NCBI RefSeq assembly: GCF_015865035.1
Contig: NZ_JADZGI010000001.1
Location: forward strand, 620,001-684,000
Source of the DNA: Novosphingobium aureum
GTDB taxonomy: Bacteria > Pseudomonadota > Alphaproteobacteria > Sphingomonadales > Sphingomonadaceae
Direction: 5' to 3'
DNA length: 64,000 nt
The notes beneath the pieces are model-generated. The model was not told where the DNA came from. It was given only the letters and a program-made list of their open reading frames with translations, and did not search any database. Of the stretch, positions 1-7,877 are shown one piece after another. Each line of letters begins with the position of its first letter. The stretch's first letter is position 1. A program made the position numbers and the translations under genes.

Positions 1-111
1 CTGCTCAACCAGGATCGTCAGGAGCGCTCCTCTGCCGACGAGAGCTTTGCCGGGCTGACGCAGCTGCTGGATCCTTCGAGCGAGGAGGCGTTGCATGAAG
101 ACGCCGTATGA
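1..111 (+). CDS. fliI: C-terminal end of a flagellar ATPase-like gene (probably fliI), partial
   Basis: The frame is open from the first base and codes 36 residues ending ALHEDAV before TGA. FliI is the ATPase of the flagellar type III export apparatus. The assignment rests mainly on context: the frame overlaps the next gene (fliJ) by 17 nt, the usual fliI-fliJ arrangement, and the tail has the acidic helical character of a FliI C-terminus. The catalytic domain lies outside the window, so this cannot be verified here. Confidence 0.6.
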   Translation: MLNQDRQERSSADESFAGLTQLLDPSSEEALHEDAV

Positions 112-556
112 TACCGCGATGCGTGTGCGCCAGCGCGAGGTCGACCAGATCAGTGCCGCGATCAGCGCCGAGGCGAACGCGCTTGCCCAGACCGAAAGGC
201 GCGGCGAGGAAGTGAGCGCGGCGATGCGGCGCGAGGCGGACCTTGCCGCGGCCGATTTCGGGGTGAGTGCTCACGCCTACCTCGCGCGCCAGCGTGCGGA
301 GCGCCAGCGGCTGGCACAGGACCGGGTCGCGATCTCGGGGCGTCTCGAGACGATGCGCGCCAAGGCGGTCGAGGCGTTCAGTTCGCTGCGCGCGATCGAG
401 AATGCTGCGGCGGCTTACCGCGCCGAAGCGGAGCGCATCGAGGCCAGCGCCGAGCAGGCCGAGGTCGATGACCGCTCGGCAGCCACGGTGGCCGGTGCAA
501 GGCGTGCAGCGGCCGGCAAGGCTGCGCGTGTCGCGGCGGGCAGGAGCCGCTCGTGA
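95..556 (+). CDS. fliJ: Flagellar export protein FliJ-like
   Basis: A 153-residue, Ala/Arg/Glu-rich protein predicted to be almost entirely coiled coil, the size and character of FliJ. FliJ is the cytoplasmic stalk that works with the FliI/FliH ATPase complex and FlhA during flagellar protein export. The ATG at 95 has a good ribosome binding site (GAGGAGG at 82-88) and starts inside the end of the preceding frame. The stop overlaps the GTG of the next gene by four bases (GTGA), so the three genes are translationally linked. FliJ proteins are poorly conserved, so the call relies on coiled-coil content, length and position. Confidence 0.75.
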   Translation: MKTPYDTAMRVRQREVDQISAAISAEANALAQTERRGEEVSAAMRREADLAAADFGVSAHAYLARQRAERQRLAQDRVAISGRLETMRAKAVEAFSSLRAIENAAAAYRAEAERIEASAEQAEVDDRSAATVAGARRAAAGKAARVAAGRSRS

Positions 557-1626
557 GTGCCCTGCCGCCGGTGAATGCAGCGGCGATGTCGAGCGCCGAT
601 CTCGCCGCGCTGACGCCGGCGCAGCGCGCGCGGGTCATCTATACCCAGGCGCGCAGCGAGGTGTCGGACCGGTTGTGGCAGGCAGCGTTGGGCGATGGCG
701 GCGAGGAAGGGCGCAGCGGCGATCGCTTCAACGCCGCCGGACGTCTTGGGGGTCTGGCTGACCTGCTGGGCGGTGTGGACCGCTCGGCCACCGGCCGCAC
801 GGACAGCCTGCTCTCCTCTTTCACGACCTTGATGCTTCCCGAACAGCGCGGCGAGCCATCGACTTGTGGCGGCGTAGGGCTCGCCGGGCCGGGGACCGCG
901 CTCGATCCCGATGCCGATGCAGCAGCGCGTAGCGGTAGCGGCGGGGATGGGCACGGCGACACCGCCGCGCAGGCCAGCGCCGGGCTTTCGGCGGGACCGA
1001 ATGCCCGTTACTCCGGCGCGCTTGGCGCAGCGGCGCAGCGCACCGGGCTACCCGCCCCGGCGCTGGCCTCGATCATCGATGCCGAGGCGGCCAAGGGCGC
1101 TGACGGCAGCTGGCAGGCCTATTCGCGTAACGCCCGATCGAGCGCGGCGGGTCTTGGCCAGTTCATCAGCTCGACCTGGCTGGGCGAGGCGCGACGCGAA
1201 GGGACCTGGCTCAACGCCATGGCAAACGAGCGTGGCTGGCTGGATCAGCGCGGGCGCATCCGTCCCGGTGCGCGCAGCGACCTGCTTGCCTTGCGCTACG
1301 ATCCGGTTGCCTCGATCGAGGCGACGGCGGACTATGCCCGCGCCAACCTCGATGGCCTGCGCAAGGCAGGCGTTGCCGTCGGCTCGTCGGTCGAACAGCT
1401 CGCGCACGCCGCCTACCTCGGCCATCATCTGGGGCAGGGCGATGCGGTGCGTTTCTACCGCGGCGAGATCGGCAGCGATCGGGCACGCGTGTTGCTCAAC
1501 GCGCAGATTGGCACCGAAAAGGCCAGCCGACGTATCGCCGCTGCCGGCAGTGCTGTCTCGGCACACCGCGCCTGGCTGCTCGACTATGTGGGACGCAACG
1601 TGCGTCCCCAGGCCTTTACGTCCTGA
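553..1626 (+). CDS. Lytic transglycosylase-like protein of the flagellar operon
   Basis: A 357-residue protein with a GTG start and AGGAGC just upstream. Residues 1-150 are low-complexity and Gly/Ala-rich. From about 155 there is a lysozyme-like fold with the lytic transglycosylase pattern: candidate catalytic Glu178 in IIDAE, then SSAAGLGQFISSTW about 20 residues later. No signal peptide is seen, so it may be exported through the flagellar pathway. The likely job is to open peptidoglycan for the flagellar rod. The separate FlgJ at 11993 has only the rod-binding part, so this gene is a good candidate for the missing muramidase activity. That pairing is inference. Confidence 0.72.
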   Translation: MSALPPVNAAAMSSADLAALTPAQRARVIYTQARSEVSDRLWQAALGDGGEEGRSGDRFNAAGRLGGLADLLGGVDRSATGRTDSLLSSFTTLMLPEQRGEPSTCGGVGLAGPGTALDPDADAAARSGSGGDGHGDTAAQASAGLSAGPNARYSGALGAAAQRTGLPAPALASIIDAEAAKGADGSWQAYSRNARSSAAGLGQFISSTWLGEARREGTWLNAMANERGWLDQRGRIRPGARSDLLALRYDPVASIEATADYARANLDGLRKAGVAVGSSVEQLAHAAYLGHHLGQGDAVRFYRGEIGSDRARVLLNAQIGTEKASRRIAAAGSAVSAHRAWLLDYVGRNVRPQAFTS

Positions 1627-1885
1627 TCGCGCGTCGTCTCTGATTCGACCTGCCCCGCGATTCGGCGATGCCCGCAGGTCCTTTCCCTCGTGATTGTCCT
1701 CAACGCGCTGTGACCACGCTAGCACGCAAAACCGGGTATCGGACGCCGCAAATCACAAATTTACAGGATAATCCTTGATTTTAGATATAGGAGTAATAAA
1801 CCTTTAACGATTCAATGGGAATTTACCATTGTTTGAAGGGCCGCTGCCAACGGGGGTGCAGGGGTTCAAAGACCCGAGGATTACC

Positions 1886-2797
1886 ATGTCTAAAACGTCC
1901 GATGCGCTTGAGGCGGCGGTCGCGTCCATCCTGTCCAGGCAGGTCGCGGAAGGTCAGCCTAAGACGGCCCGTCAACGTGCCGAAGACGACCGTACCTTTT
2001 CCTATATCCTTAAGCTGATCGCGCCGCGTATCCGCCACTTCATTCGCCAGTACGGGCTTGTCGCCCACTGGGAGGATGCCGAGCAGGCCTGCTCGATCGC
2101 GGTTCACCGTGCCATTCAGGCCTACGATCCGGAAAAGGCGCAGTTCACGACTTTCGTGAACTGGCAGATTCGTGGCGAGCTGCAGAGCCTGCGCTTCCGT
2201 CTCATGACCGACCAGCGCCCCTCGGCGCGCAAGGTCGAGGCGACCACGGTTTCGCTCGATGCCTTCTCGATCAACGAGGACGGCGAGGATATCTCAGCCG
2301 TGGCCTCGATCGAGGACGAGGATGCTCTTATGCGCACCGAATCCGGGGCATCGGATTATCTTGCCGAAGCCGCAATGGGCTCGCTTGCCGACAGCTACAT
2401 CGAGCACTTGCGCAACATGGGCATGGAACGCCTGCGCCGCCAGGCGCGCCAGGAGCAGAAGCAGCGTATCCGCGCCGCGCGCCAGCAGGGCGTGCCCGCA
2501 GCAGAGCTGCGCACCCCGCTGTGGCGGGCCGAGGCCGAGCGTATCGACGAAAGCGGTCTTGCCGAGCTCGAAGAGCGCCTCGATCACAACCGTCGCATCG
2601 TCGAGCACCGGCTCTTCGGGCTGGCCGCCGAGAGCATCGAGGGTGAGGACGAGGAGGCCAGCAACCTGCGCGAACGCGCACGCCAGATCGCCAAGCGGGC
2701 AGCGCGCACGATGAGCGAACTGGCCGGGGCCGATCCGCGCTTCGCGATGATGGCCGAATACAACGAGGCCATGGTGCGCGAGAGGTCGGTCCACTGA
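1886..2797 (+). CDS. Sigma-70 family RNA polymerase sigma factor, flagellar locus
   Basis: A 303-residue protein from ATG 1886, with GAGGA six bases upstream. Residues 30-110 match sigma region 2: a DAEQAC helix, then YDPEKAQFTTFVNWQIRGEL, where core binding and -10 recognition would lie. The C-terminal third has IVEHRLFG and RERARQIAKRA, which can be read as a diverged region 4. The helix-turn-helix between them is acidic and unlike RpoH or FliA. An in-frame ATG at 1829 would give 322 residues but has a poorer context. The AT-rich leader has TTTACA (1760-1765), 18 nt, then GATATA (1784-1789). The gene is alone between the fliJ operon and flaF and ends at a terminator. A role in flagellar transcription is inferred from position. 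Confidence 0.75.
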   Translation: MSKTSDALEAAVASILSRQVAEGQPKTARQRAEDDRTFSYILKLIAPRIRHFIRQYGLVAHWEDAEQACSIAVHRAIQAYDPEKAQFTTFVNWQIRGELQSLRFRLMTDQRPSARKVEATTVSLDAFSINEDGEDISAVASIEDEDALMRTESGASDYLAEAAMGSLADSYIEHLRNMGMERLRRQARQEQKQRIRAARQQGVPAAELRTPLWRAEAERIDESGLAELEERLDHNRRIVEHRLFGLAAESIEGEDEEASNLRERARQIAKRAARTMSELAGADPRFAMMAEYNEAMVRERSVH

Positions 2798-2906
2798 GAT
2801 CGCGTGGACCAGCCTCGCGCTGACCTGTCGCTTCGTCGAGTTGCCGCCACCCGAGGCGGTCGTGAAAGATCGGGACGAGCACCGAGCCTGCGGAGTCGCA
2901 ATAGAG

Positions 2907-2945
2907 AGGCGCCACCTTCCGGTAACTGGAAGGGGCGCCTTTCCT
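2907..2945 (+). terminator. Rho-independent terminator after the sigma factor gene
   Basis: Arm 2907-2920 (AGGCGCCACCTTCC) pairs with 2928-2940 around the loop GGTAACT, with one bulged base, and is followed by TTCCT. It lies 109 nt after the sigma factor stop. Confidence 0.75.
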
Positions 2946-2982
2946 GTATCGGTCGAATTTGAGGCCATCGCCCGGCGCATGG

Positions 2983-3024
2983 CCAGAAGCCCGCCAGCGA
3001 TCGTCGATCGTGGCGGGCTTCTGG
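2983..3024 (-). terminator. Perfect 14-bp inverted repeat downstream of flaF
   Basis: CCAGAAGCCCGCCA (2983-2996) and its exact complement (3011-3024) flank a 14-nt loop, 25 nt beyond the flaF stop. There is no clear U-tract on either side, so it may be a transcript-end stabiliser rather than a classical terminator. Confidence 0.5.
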
Positions 3025-3048
3025 CGCGTCGGTGCGGTGACGTCGGGT

Positions 3049-3438
3049 TCAGCCCGCAGTGGGCTGCAGCGTCTCGGCCTGGGCGGCGCCGTTCTCGTTC
3101 GAGAGGCCTTCGATGATCGCGCGGTTGACCACGATCAGGTCCTCGATGTCGCCGCGCCCGGCCATGACCTGCGAGGTGTACTTGTCGACCCACAGGCCGA
3201 TCGAGATGATCCGTCCGCGCAGGTCGTCGGGCAGCTGGTTGCCGTTCGCGGCGCAAAGGTTTGCAAAGGTATTCCACACCACGCGGTTGCGGTGCAGCGT
3301 CGCCATCAATGCGCCGCCCCGCAGATCGGCATCGCGCGCGGCGATCATCTCGCCGGTAATCTGGCTCATCAGGCGGTACTCGTTACCGCGCGGCGTGGCC
3401 GCGACCTGTTGGGCGCGGCGATAGGCGTTGATCGACAT
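3049..3438 (-). CDS. flaF: Flagellar biosynthesis regulator FlaF
   Basis: A 129-residue protein with the FlaF family pattern: N-terminal SINAYRRAQQ, a central LWVDKYTSQV segment and a C-terminal LIVVNRAIIEGL helix. In alphaproteobacteria FlaF promotes flagellin production or secretion and often opposes FlbT. No flbT or flagellin gene is next to it here. The start has CAGGGAG just upstream. The upstream region (3439-3500, read leftwards) has a TATAATGG box but no CCTATA box. It is a single-gene unit on the minus strand, divergent from motA. Confidence 0.85.
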   Translation of the reverse strand: MSINAYRRAQQVAATPRGNEYRLMSQITGEMIAARDADLRGGALMATLHRNRVVWNTFANLCAANGNQLPDDLRGRIISIGLWVDKYTSQVMAGRGDIEDLIVVNRAIIEGLSNENGAAQAETLQPTAG

Positions 3439-3559
3439 GATCGCTCCCTGAGGAAAATGCTATCCTCCATTATAGTGCAGGCCACGCGTGGTCGGTCGCG
3501 ACGATGCGTCAAGTTGCTGCGCACAGTGCCGCGAGCGTCACGGGGCCGGGCGCAGGGCT

Positions 3560-3574
3560 GCGCAAAAAATGCGC
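3560..3574. promoter_or_regulatory. GCGCA-N5-TGCGC palindrome upstream of motA
   Basis: A perfect inverted repeat with 5-bp arms around AAAAA, 81 nt before the motA start. It resembles the GGCAA-N3-TTGCC palindromes at flgC and fliF but has different arms. Possible operator; function not shown. Confidence 0.3.
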
Positions 3575-3604
3575 GCCCCTGCGCCCGTATTTCCCTGCGG
3601 TCTT

Positions 3605-3613
3605 CCTATAGTG
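3605..3613 (+). promoter_or_regulatory. CCTATA-type promoter box of motA
   Basis: CCTATAGTG lies 42 nt upstream of the motA ATG. The same box occurs before fliN, flgC, fliG and fliF. It is probably the -10 element of a common flagellar promoter class. No shared -35 element was recognised. Confidence 0.5.
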
Positions 3614-3654
3614 AAAAAGTCGGACCCGATCCTTTACCAACAGCGGACACCCCC

Positions 3655-4545
3655 ATGCTCAACGCCGTCGGCCTCATCATCATCCTGCTCTGCGTCTTCG
3701 GCAGCTTCCTGATGTCGGGTGGCAACATGGAGGTCATCCTCCACGCGCTCCCGCACGAAATGATGGCCATTGCCGGGGCTGCCGTCGGTGCTTTCGTGCT
3801 CGGCAACTCGATGGGGGCGGTGAAGCAGACCTGGGCCGGGATCGTGCGTGTCTTCAAGGGCAGCCGCTGGACCGAAAAGGACTTTCGCGACCTGCTCACC
3901 GTGATGTTCACGCTCATCGCAACGTTCCGCAAGGAAGGCGGTTCGGGGATCGAGAAGCATATCGATGCGCCCGCGCAGAGCCCGGTGTTCCAGCGCTTCC
4001 CGCGCATCCTTGCCGACAACGGGCTGGTCGAGTTCATCTGCGACTACCTGCGCATGATGACCGTGAACTTCGAGGATCCGCACCAGCTCGCCGAGGCGAT
4101 GGAAGGCGACATCGAGCGCCATCACGAGGAAGAGCTGATCCCGCAGCACGCGATCCAGATGATGGCCGACGGCCTGCCTGCGCTGGGCATCGTCGCGGCC
4201 GTTCTGGGCGTCATCAAGACGATGAGCTCGATCGACCAGCCTACCGAGATCCTCGGCGCGATGATCGGCGGTGCGCTCGTCGGCACGTTCCTGGGCGTTC
4301 TGCTGGCCTACTGCCTCGTCGGCCCGATCGCGCAGAAGCTGCTCCAGATCGTCGATTCCGACCTCAAGCCGTACCTCATCGTCAAGACCGCGATTGTCGG
4401 TCACGCGCAGGGGCAGCCGCCCGAGATCGCGGTTGAGCTGGCACGCCGCATGACGCCTTCGGCCTATGCGCCCTCGTTCACCGAGCTCGAGGCCGCGCTT
4501 GACGAGGTCAAGGGTGAACTCAACGCGCCGCGCGCTGCCGCCTGA
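3655..4545 (+). CDS. motA: Flagellar motor stator protein MotA
   Basis: A 296-residue inner-membrane protein with four membrane segments: two N-terminal helices, a large cytoplasmic loop and two C-terminal helices. The third helix carries the MotA signature ADGLPALGIVAAVLGVIKTM, with the proline needed for torque. The cytoplasmic loop has the charged helix that contacts FliG. MotA and MotB form the ion-driven stator around the basal body. The ATG at 3655 starts a normal-length MotA; the frame is open much further upstream without MotA similarity. motB follows 22 nt downstream. Confidence 0.95.
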   Translation: MLNAVGLIIILLCVFGSFLMSGGNMEVILHALPHEMMAIAGAAVGAFVLGNSMGAVKQTWAGIVRVFKGSRWTEKDFRDLLTVMFTLIATFRKEGGSGIEKHIDAPAQSPVFQRFPRILADNGLVEFICDYLRMMTVNFEDPHQLAEAMEGDIERHHEEELIPQHAIQMMADGLPALGIVAAVLGVIKTMSSIDQPTEILGAMIGGALVGTFLGVLLAYCLVGPIAQKLLQIVDSDLKPYLIVKTAIVGHAQGQPPEIAVELARRMTPSAYAPSFTELEAALDEVKGELNAPRAAA

Positions 4546-4567
4546 CCTGCGGCAAGGCTGAACAGCG

Positions 4568-5422
4568 ATGAGCAACCACGCCCCTGTCATCATCCGCAAG
4601 GTCAAGAAGAACAAGCACGGCGGCCACCACGGCGGTGCCTGGAAGGTCGCCTATGCCGACTTCGTGACCGCGATGATGGCCTTCTTCATGTTGCTGTGGT
4701 TGCTCTCCAATCCGGACAAGGAGCAGCTCAAGGGGCTCGCCGAATATTTCTCTCCGTCGGAGAACCAGCCCGCGCCGCCCGCGACGCTCACCAACCTGCC
4801 CGGCTCGCAGCCGGGCCTTGGCGGTCACAGCCGCCGCGCGCAGTCGGAAGACCAGAAGGCGATGGGTGTGCGTACCGCCGAGGCAGGGACGCGCGGTGCG
4901 GCGCGTGGCGGCGAGGCCAACGTGCCCGAGGCTGCGCTGCGCGTGATGGCGCAGGAGATGCAGCTCGCGCTTGATCCGCCGGCCGACCCCACCGGAACCC
5001 GGGAAAATCTCCAGGTCGAGCCGACCCGCGAGGGCATGCGCATCCACCTTGTCGACAGCCGTGCGCGCTCGATGTTCCGTGGTTCCACCTCCGAACTCAA
5101 CCCTTATGCGCGCGACATGCTGCGTCGTATCGCCGGTCAGCTCTCCAGCACGGCGGGACAGATCGCGATCGAGGGCCATACCGATTCCGTCGGTGGGCAG
5201 AGCGAGGGCAACTGGCAACTTTCCGCTGCGCGCGCGCTCGCAGCGCGGCGCGCCATGGTCGAGGCCGGGCTCCCGGTCGACCGCTTCAATGAAGTCGTTG
5301 CGATGGCCGGTAGTGATCCGGTCTATCCCGACCAGCCCGACCGCCCGGAAAACCGGCGCGTGACCATTGTCGTCCTGGCCGAGCCTTCGGCGCTCCCGCA
5401 GGACGCCAGCTTCAAGTTCTGA
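4568..5422 (+). CDS. motB: Flagellar motor stator protein MotB
   Basis: A 284-residue protein with one N-terminal membrane helix, VAYADFVTAMMAFFMLLWLL, containing the ion-binding Asp31. A Gly/Ala-rich plug/linker of about 100 residues follows, then an OmpA-like peptidoglycan-binding domain (GHTDSVG ... LSAARA ... RPENRRV). MotB anchors the stator to the cell wall and carries the ion channel with MotA. The basic, His-rich N-terminus is typical of alphaproteobacterial MotB. It sits in the motA-motB-FliL-like unit. Confidence 0.95.
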   Translation: MSNHAPVIIRKVKKNKHGGHHGGAWKVAYADFVTAMMAFFMLLWLLSNPDKEQLKGLAEYFSPSENQPAPPATLTNLPGSQPGLGGHSRRAQSEDQKAMGVRTAEAGTRGAARGGEANVPEAALRVMAQEMQLALDPPADPTGTRENLQVEPTREGMRIHLVDSRARSMFRGSTSELNPYARDMLRRIAGQLSSTAGQIAIEGHTDSVGGQSEGNWQLSAARALAARRAMVEAGLPVDRFNEVVAMAGSDPVYPDQPDRPENRRVTIVVLAEPSALPQDASFKF

Positions 5423-5459
5423 CCGGCCCGGCCGGTCGCCCGCAACGGAAAGCCTCGCA

Positions 5460-5897
5460 GTGAGCAACAAGATCCTGACCGGCCTCGTGATGCTGGTAAG
5501 CGGTACCGCGATCGGCGGTGCCACCGCCTATGGGTTGATCAATTTCATGCCGCAGGTCCTGCCGGCCTTCGAGGCACCGGCCGCTGCGAGCGAGTTCATG
5601 GAAATGCCCCCGGTGATGGCGCCGCTGGTCGATAAGACCGGCAAGCTGATCGGCTATGGCGCCTTCGAGATCCAGTACGAGGTGCCTAAGGGCGAGGCCG
5701 AGGAGATGGCGGCGAGCATCCCCGTCCTGCTCGACGCGATCAACATGCGCACGTACCGCGCGCCGCTCGCCGGTGGCACGGATTCGGTGATCCCCAGCCT
5801 CGGTGCCTTGCGCAAGGTGCTGCTCGAGGCTGGCGCAGAGGTCTATGGCAAGGAGCGCATCCGCTCGGTCGCCATTACCCGCGCCTCGCCGGTCTGA
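5460..5897 (+). CDS. FliL-like membrane protein of the stator operon
   Basis: A 145-residue protein from a GTG start: one N-terminal membrane segment (residues 4-27), then a periplasmic domain. The C-terminal half has the FliL layout: a helix ending in TYRAP, a loop, then LGALRKVLLEAGAEVYG and a final strand ending in SVAIT. FliL strengthens stator units, which fits its place 37 nt after motB. Similarity is weak and no DNA-level proof is possible here, so FliL-like is an inference from topology, context and fold pattern. Confidence 0.6.
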   Translation: MSNKILTGLVMLVSGTAIGGATAYGLINFMPQVLPAFEAPAAASEFMEMPPVMAPLVDKTGKLIGYGAFEIQYEVPKGEAEEMAASIPVLLDAINMRTYRAPLAGGTDSVIPSLGALRKVLLEAGAEVYGKERIRSVAITRASPV

Positions 5898-5913
5898 TCC
5901 TGCGCGGCCGCGT

Positions 5914-6306
5914 TCAGCTCACCCAGACGAAGCGCACCAAGCCCATCGCGAAGGCGAACAGGAAGGCGTAGCCGAACCTGTCGAGCCGCACGAGGTCCTG
6001 CCCGCGCTTCGCGCGCAGCCTGCCGACAAGCATCATCACGAGGCCGATCACGACCGGCGTGACGATGAGGTTCGCCAGCCGCAGCTGCGGCGCGGCAATC
6101 GGCGAATGGGGCAGTACGAGGAGGCTGACAGCGCCGGCGATCAGGCCGAGCAGCACGAACCCGATCGCGGCGTAGACCGGGTGCCAGGGGCGCTGGACCG
6201 TCTCGGCCAGCGAATGCATTCCCAGTTCCACCAGTGCCTCGATGACCAGCTGGAGCAGGACCTCGCCGAAGATCTGGAAAAGGAATTCAAGGAGCACTTC
6301 CATCAC
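5914..6306 (-). CDS. Hypothetical inner-membrane protein
   Basis: A 130-residue protein with an amphipathic N-terminal helix (MMEVLLEFLFQIFGEVLLQL) and three predicted membrane helices at about 45-63, 78-96 and 112-128. No family was recognised. It converges on the FliL-like gene with only 16 nt between stops and is not obviously part of a flagellar operon. Confidence 0.65.
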   Translation of the reverse strand: MMEVLLEFLFQIFGEVLLQLVIEALVELGMHSLAETVQRPWHPVYAAIGFVLLGLIAGAVSLLVLPHSPIAAPQLRLANLIVTPVVIGLVMMLVGRLRAKRGQDLVRLDRFGYAFLFAFAMGLVRFVWVS

Positions 6307-6394
6307 CTGACCCTAGGGTGAGGGAGAGGATAGGCAAGCGAAAACAGCTGTTTGCACGGGCATGTCGCGGGTCTCGGCTGCTGGCGTCGGCACG

Positions 6395-6428
6395 CAAAAA
6401 GAAAAGGCCGGCGCAGGGCCGGCCTTTT
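6395..6428 (-). terminator. Terminator of the fliN-fliO-fliP unit
   Basis: AAAAGGCCGG (6402-6411) pairs with CCGGCCTTTT (6419-6428). Read on the minus strand, the stem is followed by TTTT-C-TTTTT. It lies 25 nt after the fliP stop and gives strong minus-strand termination. Confidence 0.85.
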
Positions 6429-6452
6429 CGGTTCCAGGAGCGGGGTGGGTCG

Positions 6453-7190
6453 TCAGCCCGAGGCCGCGAAACTCTTTATCAGCGAGCCTGCGACGAGCGC
6501 CCAACCATCGACCAGCACGAAGAAGATGATCTTCATCGGCATCGAGACCGTGGCGGGTGGCAGCATCATCATGCCCATCGCCATGAGCACCGCGGCGACC
6601 GCAAGGTCGATGACGAGGAAGGGCAGCAGCAGCAGGAAGCCGATCTCGAAGGCGCGCCGCAGTTCGGAGATCATGAAGGCGGGCATCAGCGTGCTCATCG
6701 GCATCTCGGCGCGCGAACGCGGGCGCTGCTTGGAAAGCGAGACGAACAGTTCGACGTCCTCCTCGCGCACCTGGCTGAGCATGAACTTGCGGAACGGGCC
6801 GCTCGCGCGCTCGAGCGCCTGCGCCTCGTCGATCTGGCCCTCGTTGTATGGGACGTAGGCCTGGTCCCAGGCGGCGTTGAAGGTCGGGGCCATGACGAAG
6901 AAGCTGAGGAACATGGCGAGCGCGATGATCACCGGGTTGGGCGGCACGCCTTGCGTGCCAAGGCCCGAACGCAGCAGCGAGAGCGAGACCACGATGCGGG
7001 TGAACGAGGTGATCGTCATCAGGATGCCCGGCGCGAGGCTGAGCACCGTCATCAGGAGGACGAGCTGGAGAATGCGGCCCGAGACCGACCCGTCGCCCCC
7101 GCCCGCAGCCTGTGCCAGCGCGGTTTCAGGCAGGACGAGCATCACTCCAGCGGCGGCGAGTCCGGCGAGAAGGGTAACGGGCTTAGGCAT
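6453..7190 (-). CDS. fliP: Flagellar export gate protein FliP
   Basis: A 245-residue protein with an N-terminal signal sequence ending near ALA (about residue 26) and four membrane helices. Conserved FliP motifs are visible: TSFTRIVVSLSLLRSGLG, MFLSFFVMAP, FMISELRRAFEIGF and the final PMKIIFFVLVDGW. FliP forms the core of the FliPQR export gate. The ATG at 7190 overlaps the end of fliO by 8 nt. fliQ and fliR are in the divergent plus-strand unit starting with flgC. Confidence 0.95.
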   Translation of the reverse strand: MPKPVTLLAGLAAAGVMLVLPETALAQAAGGGDGSVSGRILQLVLLMTVLSLAPGILMTITSFTRIVVSLSLLRSGLGTQGVPPNPVIIALAMFLSFFVMAPTFNAAWDQAYVPYNEGQIDEAQALERASGPFRKFMLSQVREEDVELFVSLSKQRPRSRAEMPMSTLMPAFMISELRRAFEIGFLLLLPFLVIDLAVAAVLMAMGMMMLPPATVSMPMKIIFFVLVDGWALVAGSLIKSFAASG

Positions 7191-7533
7191 TCTGGTCGGT
7201 TTCCGCAGCATCGATCGGGGGGATCGCGGTGGGGTCGGTGACATCGGCCGCAGGGTTGGCGTCGCTGCTCTCGAGCAGCAGCAGTCCCTCGGGCGCAATG
7301 ACGAGCGTGAATTCGCGCTCGTCGCGGCGAACCAGCACGAGTGAGCGGCGCGGATCGAGTGCGAGGCGCTCGACCAGCTGCAGGCGGCGCTGCGCTCCGC
7401 CGCCGCCGATGCGGCCGAGCCAGGCCTGCGGCAGGCTCAGCTCATAGCGACGCACCAGATAGAGCGCGCCGACGAGCAGGCCGAGCACGAGTGCCAGCGA
7501 GCCGATCATGCGCAGGAACGAGAGAAATTCCAT
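7183..7533 (-). CDS. fliO: Flagellar biosynthesis protein FliO
   Basis: A 116-residue protein with one N-terminal membrane helix (residues 8-27) and the FliO cytoplasmic domain, a small barrel with QRRLQLVERLALDPRRSLVLVRRD. FliO stabilises FliP during gate assembly. It sits between fliN and fliP, 3 nt after the fliN stop, and overlaps fliP. Confidence 0.88.
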   Translation of the reverse strand: MEFLSFLRMIGSLALVLGLLVGALYLVRRYELSLPQAWLGRIGGGGAQRRLQLVERLALDPRRSLVLVRRDEREFTLVIAPEGLLLLESSDANPAADVTDPTAIPPIDAAETDQNA

Positions 7534-7536
7534 CGC

Positions 7537-7770
7537 TCAGGTGTCGCGCCGCACGATCCGCGTGATCTCGAGCGACATCACGTCGTCCTTCACCAGGATG
7601 CGGCCTTCGGCGACGCACTCGTCGTTGACGAAGACCTGGGTCGGGGCATCGTGGTCGCGGTCGAGCGGGATCATCGCCCCGCGGCTCATCTTGAGGGCCT
7701 GGCGGATGGGTATCTGCGTCGAGCCCAGGACGATCGACAGTTCGAGCTGTATGCCTTCGAGCACTGACAT
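7537..7770 (-). CDS. fliN: Flagellar motor switch protein FliN (short form)
   Basis: A 77-residue SPOA-domain protein: IQLELSIVLGSTQIPI, then LDRDHDAPTQVFVNDECVAEGRILV. FliN builds the lower part of the C-ring with FliM and FliG and takes part in export. It has no N-terminal extension, unlike the second FliN copy at 21418. First gene of the fliN-fliO-fliP unit, with GAAAGGAG just upstream and two CCTATA boxes in the leader. Confidence 0.88.
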   Translation of the reverse strand: MSVLEGIQLELSIVLGSTQIPIRQALKMSRGAMIPLDRDHDAPTQVFVNDECVAEGRILVKDDVMSLEITRIVRRDT

Positions 7771-7789
7771 GGTCGTCTCCTTTCAGGTG

Positions 7790-7847
7790 CCTTATAGGAA
7801 AATATGTATAGGATGACGCCGCGACCCGGCAAAAATTGCCTATAAGG
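7790..7847. promoter_or_regulatory. Divergent fliN / flgC promoter region with CCTATA boxes
   Basis: On the minus strand towards fliN, CCTATACAT reads from 7812 to 7804 and CCTATAAGG from 7798 to 7790. On the plus strand towards flgC, CCTATAAGG is at 7839-7847. The minus-strand copy at 7812 shares the ten bases TCATCCTATA with the fliG promoter. The flgC box is GCCTATAA, one base from the FliA-type -10 GCCGATAA, but no FliA-type -35 was found at the expected distance. Confidence 0.55.
7828..7840. promoter_or_regulatory. GGCAA-N3-TTGCC palindrome between fliN and flgC
   Basis: A perfect inverted repeat with 5-bp arms around AAA, directly against the flgC CCTATA box. The same arms occur at the fliF promoter (19708-19720). 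Candidate binding site for a flagellar regulator. Confidence 0.4.
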
Positions 7848-7877
7848 TTTCTGACTGCACCAGCAGCAGGAGCTTTC

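Noticed and set aside
2959..3654. Upstream extension of motA
   Set aside because: It overlaps flaF on the other strand, has no MotA similarity and crosses the CCTATA box.
7828..7840. GGCAAAAATTGCC as a sigma-54 promoter of flgC
   Set aside because: GG and GC are only 8 nt apart instead of 10, so the spacing is wrong for sigma-54.
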